Assembly (NCBI RefSeq): GCF_021130785.1
Contig: NC_060214.1
Coordinates: forward strand, 107,544,001-107,608,000
Reading direction: 5' to 3'
Length of the DNA stretch: 64,000 bases
From: Homalodisca vitripennis
Taxonomy: Eukaryota > Arthropoda > Insecta > Hemiptera > Cicadellidae
Position numbers and translations under genes: made by a program. Positions 32,995 to 44,300 of the stretch are shown one piece after another (positions within the stretch are counted from its first letter, which is position 1; the number at the start of each line of letters is the position of its first letter). Below the pieces are notes generated by a model that saw nothing but the letters and a program-made list of their open reading frames with translations, was not told where the DNA came from and did not search any database.

Positions 32995-34105
32995 TGAGAG
33001 AGCATTTTCGGGCTATGATTTTTAATGAACGTCTAAAAACTGCCTTTCGTTCAGAAGCTCCATCCTGTACTAATGTTTTTAATTGTTATTTGGAATTTTG
33101 AAGGGGCTACTGTAAAATCGGTTTATCTCAAGAGGAGTGCGTTGAACTTCTCAAATTGCCCTAGGTTCAATAGCACCACTCCATACTACTGATTTTAGTG
33201 TTATTTGGAAAGAGGTTGTTGACCCTGAACGTTCTGGAAGGATGCATTCTGTTGTCACTCAAGTAAATGTTGATCGGGTGCGCGTTATGGGCCAAAAGGG
33301 CTGTCACTGAACATATTAAATGATTGAAGTTTCCCTACGGATTAGATCCGCAGCAGTCAAATTATTATTATTATTTGGTGCAGTAATATTTTGCATGACA
33401 AAAAAAAAAAACAGAAAAACTTTTTCTCAATAGATATGATGAGCAAAAAGTTGATCATGTGAAAATCTGCCAGCAGGCCCTTCAACTGCGTAATAACGGT
33501 GGTTATTGGATTATTATTATTAATATTGGATTATTATTTCCGAAATTGCCACTGGTGATGAAAATACATACCATTTTATGACACTTGAACTCGAAGAAAG
33601 GGTCACTTGTGGGTGTTAGTCAAGAAACAACAATCAGTGAAGAAATTAAATGTACTCTGATTTCTTCAGAAGAACAAGACTGGTAAGTCTATAAAGCTGA
33701 AGGGACAAAGAACTGTCACAGCAAGTTGGTACAATGAACAATGCAGGCCAGAAGTTCTTAAACATTAAGGGTTTACTTTTGCACCACAACAATGCCTCTT
33801 CTTACACTGCTGCAAACACTTTGGAGATTTTGGCCAAAAACATATCAAAACGAGTGAGCACCCCCTTCCTCGCTATGTGCGACTTCTGGTTATTCTTCAA
33901 CTTGAGGAAACATTTGCGTGATCGTTGAGTTTCTTCGGGAGCCAAAAATGTATGATGAGATTCATAAATATTTTTACTTAATTCCAAAAAGCTGAGTAGT
34001 TTCAGTAAATAAAAAAATCATCTTCAAAAGTGCATTGACACTGGAGGGGATTACTTCAATCATGGTTAATGTTTGATAAGTCTAACATAAAAACTTTCCG
34101 AGTGA
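32995..34105 (+). pseudogene. Old mariner transposase fossil
   Basis: Scattered + strand frames read FNERLKTAFRSEAPS (33030-33070), RYDEQKVDHVKICQQALQLR (33430-33490), GLLLHHNNASSYTAANTL (33770-33825; an HDNA(S/R)xHT-type catalytic motif with Asp changed to Asn), FLAMCDFWLFFNLRKHLR (33870-33915) and KCIDTGGDYF (34028-34055). These occur in the order of a mariner transposase of the FNERLKTAF type, with many stops. A right end reading TTTCCGAGTGACCCTTGTA lies at 34096-34114; no matching left inverted repeat was found. Confidence 0.8.
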
Positions 34106-34477
34106 CCCTTGTATGTTTTTGCATAGACATAAAAATTGATATTAATGATAAAATATTGTGTTATTAAAACAGAACATAATATTTTTAATCTTTTGTTGCA
34201 GGAGGAAAGCTGCCATTATTTCTTTGAGAGTAATTGATAAGTGGTTGCTGAAAAGTATCTTAATCAATATGTTCAAAATTCTTTATTTTAAGTTCTTAAG
34301 ATTAAAAACAACACTGTATGGTTATGAAATTACTATGCTATACTGATATTTATCTTTGTAATATTCATAATACTATTAATTAGGTAATTGTTTTGTAAAT
34401 AGATCTAGACTGCAGTAGTGTATAGTATGTAAGTTAATTAAGGGGAAAATTATTACAAATTTTTTATAAATAAAACC

Positions 34478-34483
34478 TTTATT
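34478..34483 (-). terminator. AATAAA polyadenylation signal, minus strand
   Basis: Lies 142 bases downstream of the TAA that ends the unassigned reading frame at 34625-35049, a normal distance for a 3' UTR. Confidence 0.35.
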
Positions 34484-34624
34484 CATAGATATTTACAAGG
34501 ACTGCAAAACAAATTAGTCAGCATTATAACAACAGTTAAAAAACATGATACACAAAAACCTTTAATTACCATTATATATATATATCGTATAAATAATTTA
34601 AAATATTTAATAAATGTTGTTATA

Positions 34625-35049
34625 TTAAACTGAAAGAAAAAATCTTATAAATACATGGTATTTTATATTTAAACAGTAAATGTAATTACAATACATTCTA
34701 TTATCAGCGTGAAATATGCCATATAAAATAAAAGTTCCTAAAAATTGTTCGAGAGTTTTCCTTATGGATTGCAGACCAGCTTCATTTTCACGTAGATAAT
34801 AAAATGACCTGGAAAAATATTAACTTTAGTAAATATGTAACTTTTTCCCTTTACTCAACTATTTGTACATAATCAATGTAATACAATAAGTAGTACGTAA
34901 TCATTTTACATTAAGGACTGAATGGACTGGACCAATTTTATAAAGATTTTTATGAATTACAATGTATTTTCTGTACCTGTTTGTTGTTGAATCCAATACT
35001 CCTTGACCTACTACTATAGTTAATACTACTGGTTGACCGAAAAATATGA
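34625..35049 (-). CDS. Unassigned two-exon 3' gene end, downstream of spt6
   Basis: Two minus-strand open stretches join in frame through a 168-bp GT-AG intron (34809-34976). The first (35049-34977, after an acceptor ATCTTAG) encodes IFFGQPVVLTIVVGQGVLD and ends at CAG/GTACAG. The second (34808-34625, after TTTTTCCAG) encodes RSFYYLRENEAGLQSIRKTL, then EQFLGTFILYG and about 25 more residues to TAA. The frame could extend upstream to a Met at 35092. An AATAAA lies 142 bases after the stop. No family is recognised. Only about 290 bp of AT-rich DNA and a piggyBac-like element separate it from the spt6 stop on the same strand, so earlier exons have little room: it may be a decayed gene end, a small gene, or chance. 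Confidence 0.35.
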
Positions 35050-35336
35050 CTAAGATTAAAGATATTGAATATGAAAATGATAAAAGTATCAACTAAGAAA
35101 CAGAAAAGAAAGCATTTGTTCTTAAAGTTTTGTTAATTTTTATTTTATTCTTATCACAGAATTGATTTAACAGTAGGTATAAAATTAAAGAAGGCATTGG
35201 TAAAACTTTAGAAAACATTTCTTTAACAATTTTTTCATTTATGTTTTAAATATGCCAACAATCTTGTTATTTAAGTTTTTTGTAAATAAATATGTTGGTA
35301 TATACAACTATTACAGTTAAAATATACCTAGTTTAA

Positions 35337-36050
35337 CCCTCCAACTGATGACCAATGGCACAGACGTTTATCAATACCGCTTGTGAACTCATAAAGACGG
35401 CACCAGCTGGCGGTCAACTTTCTGCTATTTTTACATGAAAACCGGTTAAGCTATAAAGACATAACTTGCACCAGTCGAATCCTTTATTCATAAATATCAA
35501 TTAATTTTATATTCCTAAAATTACTCGCCAGCTGATATTGATCCAAAGGCTGCACGGCGTACAGATGACAGACTAAGTAGCTGGTGATGTGCTGCACGGC
35601 CTTGACGATCTTTGTTGCTGCTGTTGTGAAATGGGCGACCCTCATTGTTTAAATGATGTACATGAACTATTTTATGATGAAAATATTAGTTCTGGTGATG
35701 AAAGTGACATATAGGCATATGAACTGCATGATAATATTTTTGTCAGATTTGTTGTCAGGTAGTGTGGATGATTATAAACCAGTGGAATGTGAGTTTGGTT
35801 GTAAACAAATTGATAATGACAGTGACAACAACTCATCATTGTCTGATATTCCTTTTGCCCAAAGAATTCATCAAACACCAATATGGATACTGCCAAAAAA
35901 GTAGTACATACTGGTTTCTAACAAAATAAAGATGTATAACACTTATTACTTAGCATTAAGCACATATTTTTTAAAAATACCTAAAAAATATGCTGCTCAA
36001 AGACAAAAACCAGTGTATCATTCTGGGAGTTTCTTATTGTTAGTTGGGGG
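35337..36050 (+). mobile_element. piggyBac-like non-autonomous element
   Basis: Flanked by TTAA (35333-35336 and 36051-36054). Ends: CCCTCCAACTGATG on the left and, reverse-complemented, CCCCCAACTAACA on the right; they align with one indel. An acidic + strand frame begins MGDPHCLNDVHELFYDENIS (from 35630), then SGDESDI and a stop. A later frame has DSDNNSSLSDIPFAQRI. This suits a decayed acidic transposase N-terminus. It sits just beyond the 3' end of spt6. Confidence 0.7.
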
Positions 36051-36148
36051 TTAAAATAAAAATGTTATAAAATAAAAACCAATATATAATTTAGTCATAA
36101 TAGAAACAAAATAATTAATTACATGGAGTGATTAAAGTAAAATATTAC

Positions 36149-36154
36149 TTTATT
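36149..36154 (-). terminator. AATAAA signal overlapping the spt6 stop codon
   Basis: The minus strand reads AAT TAA ATAAAG. The last A of the TAA stop (36154) is the first A of AATAAA. No other AATAAA is seen on this strand before the neighbouring transposon, so if used the 3' UTR is extremely short. Confidence 0.5.
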
Positions 36155-39100
36155 TAATTCTCATCGTAGAGTGGGGTGGCGTCACCAATAGAGCTCTCTA
36201 TCATTGAACGGGGACTGTTGATGGTACGGGGAGTGGACCGGGGTGACGCCGTGTAGCGTGGGGACTTGGTGCCTAGGCCGAAGGGGTCATATGGTCCTGA
36301 CCCTGGCAGCTGTCGTGGGGACTTGGTATTATCGTACCCACGTGGTGACTGCTCGTAACCTTCAACAAAGCCATGTCCAAAATTAGTTAAAGACTTTTTA
36401 TATTAACAAATTTATTGATTTAAAAGTCAGCTGTAGTGAAACAACCTTGAGCTATTTCCCATAAGAACAATGTTGAACCTCATTCATTTTACACCCTTAT
36501 TTTTCATTGTAGCATTATGGGAGATGACTCGTTTTAAAGATATTAATGAATACATATCCAAATAACTTTTAGTAATTTTGTAAAGTGTTTACTTTTTTAA
36601 CATTGAAACAATAAATTACAATTAAATTTGAGATATTTTTCTATGTAACCTTTAAAATATATATAAAAGTGTTTGGACACATACTAATATCTTTAACATA
36701 AAATAATAATAGTTAATAAATCACTTTATTTAGGTTTCAATTAAAATATAAAATAATACTTAAAATGCACAAATAATGACTACATTTTTCTTAGGATAGC
36801 TGAAAAATGTATTTAAAGAAATGAGTCGTAACAAAATGTCAAACAGTTATTTGAAGTTGGTTCGACTTACCGTGGTGAGGGGAAGGCTTGTAGGGAGGAC
36901 CGCGTGGGGACCGGGTAGTCTGGTTGTTGCGTGGCGTGCCTCTTCGGTCCTCGTATCTGCTTGGCGTTGACCCTCTGAATAAAAAAATATTATTAAAAAG
37001 TAATCTAATTTAGTTTTAAGCTACTGAATTCTGTTTCAACATTTTAATTTGTTATTCTATATCACAAAAATAGCTGCATATGACTGTACAATTTAATAAA
37101 AATATGCTTGGAAGAATAAAATAATAAATTGTATAATACAAATAGTTTGTACAAAATAATGGATATCAAAGCTCCCATTTTATATTTTGATATTGTAGAT
37201 TTGCTAAGATCCTAAGTTCAAATGTCATTGGTGTCCCAGCAAATATTGAGAAAGGTTGCCCTATTCTTAAAAATAAAAATGACAAATTATTCCAATTTGA
37301 AAATAGATTTTAAAACATAGCCGTTTGTGTACTACTTTGGAAAGTAAAGACTTTTAGGGAATTATTGACAGTGTCTAGTATTTCTAACATGAGCTCACAC
37401 GACTTGTCACAAATTAAACTCACCCCTGGCGAGGTGTTCCGCTACGAGGTGTTAAGTTGGCGTTCTCTCGCTGCTTCAGCCTCGCCCACTCCTCAGCTGC
37501 CTTGCGCCAGTCCATAGGGTCTGACGGCATGTTGCTCCTGTCACAAACATTGTTACCAATTAACCTTTGTTATCTATTATACTGGCTACTAGTGGTTAAC
37601 ATGGGCTCAGACACTTTGCTTTGTCTATTACAACTATAATGCTACTACTGTTGAAACATAGGCTTGCAAACGTTATTTTAAGTCACAAAATAAAACAAAA
37701 ATTACAGATAAGAATAAAGATGCCCATTTTCATTTACACTGACAATGCCTTAGTTTTTACAACTGACAAGAAAAAAGTAAATTTCCTTTGAATTAAATAT
37801 TATTTGAGCAAAGACCAAATAATACAACAGATTATCTAGAAGCAATCTAGAAGCATCAAATAATTGATTCAATTTAAGTGTTAGGCTAATTGGAGTATAT
37901 TTTATTAAAATTAATATTGTTCTGATAATTGAAATCAACATTAAGAGAAATATGCATTGTAAAATTTAAATACAACTAATTCTCATCGATGTGTACTTTA
38001 AATGATAATTTCAAGAAACTTTTATTTTCAATAACCTGTGACCTAACAACCTAAGTCATCTTCCACTTCATCTAAAACGTTTTTCACAGTAACACTAAGG
38101 TAACTAAATACACTATCTATTATTGAGTATCATCAAACAAACCGAACAAAACAATTTAAAACTCAAATATGCTAGCTAATTTGAATATTTGCTTATTCGT
38201 CATATTTTTTTTTAATTTCTATCATAGTATACATTGTTTAAGGTATTAAATGGAAGTATTAATTTACACATTTAATTAATGCATACCTGTTTTTAACATC
38301 TGTGTAAGAAGAGTGTGAACAAAGTCAAACTTCAGGTACATTAAGATTCCATAACAAATCTTAATTAATTTTATTCTATTAGGACAACAAAATGAATCAC
38401 AAAGAAAGTAAGAATAATATAGAGACCAAACGCTCTTAAGTACTCATTGTATTTAGTCAATTGTAAGAGTCAACAACCGACCAATGGGTGCAGTAAAACT
38501 GGCTGCAATCAGAGGGAGGGGAGACGATGGCGGAGGAGGGCCAGGAGGGGTTACAGGGTGAGGAGCTGAAGGCAGGGGAGAGGTACAGGCTGCAGGTAGG
38601 AGAGTAGGGACTCAACAGACTGGACTTGATAGAGGTCCTGAAATAGAGAAATACCAACCAATCACTACTGACTGCTGCTTTCAGACTTTCATATACCTAT
38701 ACAGATTTTTAACCCTTTGAGTGGGTGTACTGAAAAGTACCAGATATGTTTCTAGTAGGTGTACCTAAAAGTGCCAGCCCTTTTGAAGACATTTTGCAAG
38801 GTTTCAATAAAAAATTCACAGATTGATTATTTAATAAGCTATTGAAAATTCTGCCTAATTAACATAAAATAACAAAGTTACTATAACATTGAATTTAGGA
38901 ATACCAAAAAATGGGCTTACCTAAAAAAATTCCAGAATTTATTTATAAATTTCATTTTTCAACCAAATTATCATTACCAAAAAAATTCATATCCTTTTCT
39001 TTATCCATATCACGGGAAAGAGTATTCAATTGTCTATAAATCTTGAAAAATTCATAGCATTATCTTCAATAATGAGCGAGTTATACAACTTTTAAGTCAC

Positions 39101-41321
39101 TGAGAAATATGCGTCACAATCTGTGACTGATGTCAGTGCCTTCTAGACTGATTTTCGTTAAAGTCAATTGATTGGAAGTGTACTATAACAATTTATTTTT
39201 AAAAGAACAGTTCTTCATGAACAATTTAATATGATATTAGTTTTAAAAATATAAAGTTTTTGATTTTTAGTGATTTTTTTTCCTAAACGTCCATAAATCG
39301 GATTTTAGCACTTTTCGGCCAACTTTTGACGTCCAGTAGAATCAGAAATTGGCACTTTTCAGATAACTTTTGACGTCCGGTAAAATCGGACGTTGTCACT
39401 CAAAGGGTTAAAAATTTCTGACGTATTTATTAAATGTTACAACTTACATACATATGTTAATAGTGGAGAAATAGTTTAACAAATATAATCACTGGTTTCC
39501 ATGTAGATTTTTGTTAATACAGTTAACTTTAAAAAATAACAGCATTAAAAATCTGGCTTGTTTAAAATATAAACAGATAACATTGTATATTACAAGCCAT
39601 AGAAAATAATAGATAAGGTTATACCAGTAAAACAACTTCTATCGAAAAGACTGGATCTCTTTTCATACATATTCTATCTCCACAAAAATGTGTGTGTGTT
39701 ATCATATTATTTATGAGTACCCAATTATTTAATGGAGAAGTTCTTTATTCCTAGGCTTCCACCGCCAATAATCCAACTATCATCTACGTTTTCCAACTCA
39801 CACCATGTACAAACATTGCTTGCCCAATGAAACTTTTGAAATACTTCGGCCTCGCTGTGGATTCTTAGGTCAAAAGATGTTAAACCAAAATCAGTTTTGG
39901 TTTGATATCTGTTAACTAAAGATGGCCTTCACAGAAGGAATGTTTTAACGTGATGTAACTTGATGTGAAAGAAATAGATAACTCCTTTAAAGCTTTTTAA
40001 TGAAAACGTTAAAAGCTTTTTGTTCAAGAAGTGTTTTTATTGTGTTAACTGTATTCTTAGATGAACAGCAATGATGTATTAATCAATATAGTATAAAGTT
40101 GTATGTAAACATTCTAATACGCACACATTGATTTATTACAAAATATAATTTATACTTTATTTATATTTTAATTTAGAACTGATGTTTTTAATAACTGGCA
40201 TGCTATCCACTTCAAGATATGTCCTGTTAAATCAAAATGTACAAATAAAAATAATTAAAAATGGTGTTAACATTATTATAAAAACTAGACTCACCCAGTG
40301 ACGGACCTAGCGAACTGCTGTTGGGGGGGCGTTGGCGAGGGGGACGGTGTAGTGCGATGGCTGGGGGTGTGCATGAACACAGGTGCAGCGGCAGGAGGCC
40401 CCATGGGGGTCTGGCTGCCGTACCGCGGAGTCTGTGTCACATGGTGGGGCGTGTGGTACGGTGTCATGAACGGCGTCTGGGCTGTTGGTGTATACGGCTA
40501 TAACACAAAAAATTTGATTTCAGTACAAACAAACAAAATTCTAGTGCACACAAAAAGTACAATTTGGTGCAAGCATTACAATTTTTGTAATAGCACATTT
40601 CCAATGTCACCATTATGTGACTTTTGCTACAACTCCGTAATGAACAACGAACCTTGCACGTGTGAAGGGTTAAGGAGAGTGTCCAAGAATCATGACTGTT
40701 ATTATTTTTTTAATTCCAAACTAATATAATGAAACTAAATAATTCCAAAATTGTAAACAGGACTCATAAAATTTAAGGAATAACCAAAAACAAAGTATTA
40801 AAATTAAATTTAATCAATATTTCTGACTATTTTTTTTTGCAAATTGTTTCAATTTGCAAATCCTTCTAACAACGCTTCAAATATATTGCAAGGTAATAAC
40901 CACTATATTTTCTAATAGCACCACTGTCCATTCAACCAGATATACTTTGAACATATTTATTTCTAGTGATATTTTAAAATATTATTTTTAAAGTTCTACA
41001 ATGCACAAATGAAAATTAAATATAAAAAATTGTCAACTATCTCTCTCCTACGGTATAGAAATAAATTAGTACATTGAACTGTCACAAAAGCATTTTTTCA
41101 AGATAAGAGATTTAAAATTATGTGCTTTTCAAGGCGCTTGCCCTCAAATCAATGATAGTGAAGAAGTAACGAATCTGTACTTACAGTGTTGGGGTAGGTG
41201 GGCATGGTGTAGCCACCGGGGGTGGTGGGGTAGTGGGGAGTCTGGCTGGCCACCTGAGCCAGGTTGTGCAACATGTGAGGGTTCATGTTTTGAGCCACCC
41301 TGTGCAGAGTCTCTGGATTCA
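36154..41321 (-). CDS. spt6: SPT6: Ser/Thr-Pro-rich C-terminal tail
   Basis: Exons 41321-41185, 40497-40295, 37537-37424, 36974-36871 and 36359-36154 (residues 1402-1655). Content: [19 protein letters not shown], many TP/SP pairs ([20 protein letters not shown]), a conserved island [18 protein letters not shown] (matching the insect and vertebrate tail), then [20 protein letters not shown] and the terminal Asn before TAA. The IGDATPL ending is shared with vertebrate SPT6, which confirms the true C-terminus. Confidence 0.93.
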
Positions 41322-44300
41322 CTGCAACCACAAAACAATATTTAAATAACAATAAAAATCCATCTCTCTTCTTAGTGTTATTTAACTCTAAAGGAAAATC
41401 AAAATCATTAGGTAGTTTGCATAGCAGAAATATAAAACTGTACAGGTTAACCAAATTGTTGCAACAAAAACCATGTTTATATAAATAGATCAGTATATCA
41501 GAAAAGAAACATCACTTTAGGCTATTTAAATTTGGATCTTTAGGTACATGTTTTCATAATTTGGTTTTTAGTACAACCAGTTATTATTTTTACCAGGTAA
41601 AACTTTGAATAAATTATAATCAACTAAAACACACTGATACAGTTTTTTGTGGCGTTCGAACTTACTGTTGATGTTGACATTTGGAGTGAACGGATGGTGA
41701 GGTGTGGTCGCTCGGTTCGTTGTCAACCCGGACCTGGGAGTGCTAGGAGTGCCCGGAATGGGATCCCTAAAGTGTTCTTTGAACCACTTGAAGCACATCC
41801 CGACTGTATCGAACGTCTGCCCTCTGAACCGGAAACCATCCGGTGTGACCGTGATCAGTTCGTGTTTACAACGGTTCCGAGGTAGGTATGACAACAGAAA
41901 TTTTCCTGGGTAGTTCTGGAACAAAAGCATTACGGTAAGGAATTTTATTCAACACTTTGAAGAAAGCAGGTACCCAAGTTGGGATACATGTAAAGATGTT
42001 AATTTTAAAATGAAAAACACCATAAAGCGAAAAGTGTTTCAAAAAGATTTTTGGACAAAGAGGGCAAGTAAGATTTTAATAAGAAATCAAATGGCTGCCT
42101 AAACTTTTCTAATTTGGTGAGTGAGGCTTATCCTTCATGGAAACACATAGTGGGCACAGAAAGATAGAATATTCTATCACACACAATCATTTGGAGAGGT
42201 TAAAGGTTCTTGGAGGAATTAAAAGTAGCTATTAACAAAAAAATGTTCAATAATATTTTTATATTGAGGAGAAGGTCTTTCAAAATCAAAGATTCAATCA
42301 TAAAACGACCCCACAAATGAGCAAGTTTTTGATTTCAAAAAGACTAATTCTAAAAAAAATATTATTAGATATAGATGGTTGATTAATAATAGCTACATCT
42401 AATTTTTGACAGTTAAAACACATTTTCCTAATTTAAAACCATAACTGTTGACCTCACTTATTTAAAACAACCAAATGTATTTTGCAACAAAACACACCTC
42501 TATAAATTATGAGTGTATAGTTGCCAAAAAAGTTGTTTGTAGACACATACATAAAGAATTAAATGTGTTCACATTTTTTGGGCTAATACTATTTTAATTA
42601 TTTAAAGCACAACTTGAAACAATTTTCACAAAGCTACATAAAAATTAAAAGAACATTTCAGATTTGTTAACTTTTGGGAGAATTTTCACTGTGTATTAAT
42701 ACAATACATAATTAAAAGGGAAACAGACAACGTTCTGGAAGTAAACAAATTACAAATTTAAATGGTACTAGCAGTATTAGCAGTAAAAGTGCTATTTAAA
42801 TGGTTTTTGGTAGTACTAATGGTGTTATTTACGGACATTGCCACTTGCTTCCCTTATCAGTTATTTTTCATGTAGTATTTGAATCCAAACTAAATTATAG
42901 AAAGCTCAAGTGAAAATCTTAAACATTTAATTTGCATACTCCTAGTCTCCACACAACCTACCTTAGAGACAGATATAATATAGTGTATTTTCTGAGGATT
43001 CTTCTTCTTCTCCTCCTTTAGGAACTCTTCTGCCTTATCTTTAAGACCGCCTTCAGTATCCTTGTAGTAGCGGAATGAGAACAGGTCTCTAGCGTGCGCC
43101 GCCATGGGGTTGACATGCCTGGCGATGATCTCGTCCAGATCCTCAAACTCTTCGTTGCCAATCCACAACGACTGGCCAAGTGAGAAAGCATTCTCCTTGT
43201 TCTCTTCACGCACGTCGATGTGCTGGTAGATCCCGTCCGCCACCTTCCATGTCACCGTCAGGTGATCAGCTCCCTGTACATCACAGGTCTTATCTCAACA
43301 AGACTATAAACTTGGGGGAGAAAGACATCAGTACGTTGTTTAGAGCCATGCATGTTTACAAATCTAAATGTACAAGAGAACTTGTACTTTCTTTGGATGG
43401 ATCTTTGAAGTGTTTTTTTTTGTTCCATGTTATCTGTTAAAAAAATTCAATAACCTGTTAAAACTCAGTACCATGTTTGCCATACGTAGTCCTGATGCTA
43501 AACCAAAGCATGAAGATATGCTATTGGAGCAAGTTTAGAGAAAGGAGTTAAATCAATCGGTATTCTCAGATAGATATATCATAGCATGAGATACACAGCT
43601 GAAAATCTACAAAGTAGCAAAACTATGTCATAACAGGCCCTAAATAAAAAACATCTATGGGAAGCTAAACATAGCTTCTTTGTATACGAATTGGGGACAA
43701 CTAAAACTTTGGAGTGACAATACTTGAAAGCAATAAAAAAAAACAAAACACGTAAAACCAGGAAAAATATGATTTTTTTAAGGATAATTTGAAGAAATTA
43801 TTGTTATTTTATTGGTGGTAAGAGAGAGTTTGGTGTGTTATAAACCTCCCTCCCTGTAAGGTCACATTGGGGTATCTTGAACTATAATCAAAACAGAAAA
43901 ATGCACCTCCCAATTTCAACTATTTAACACTTGACAAAATGAATTTTTCCCCATATCCATTAACCCCCCTAATGGTATGGTATGGTAGTTAACCACCAAC
44001 TAACAAACAAAAAATACTACCATTTTGATATTTTTAAAATGGAAAGAAAGAGGGCTTGTCAATGATGATATATGAAAGTGACAACCTGGTTTCTGTATAA
44101 TTACCTTACTGGAAGGTCGTATTATGCACTCTCCCTGTTCCATATTAGCCATGATCTTCTCTGCCTCTACAAAGGAAATGTTGTGGAATGCAGGGTGCAC
44201 TATGACCCTTTTGATATACGTCTGTCGCTGCTTTATCTTCTTAGCATCCTCCTCAACTTTGATGTCCTTCGCCTCAGCCTCATGGTCATAAAATGGATCT

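Noticed and set aside
40298..40729. 143-codon + strand open frame
   Set aside because: It lies antisense over the GC-rich, proline-rich SPT6 tail exon (40497-40295); the frame is a shadow of that exon and has no family resemblance.
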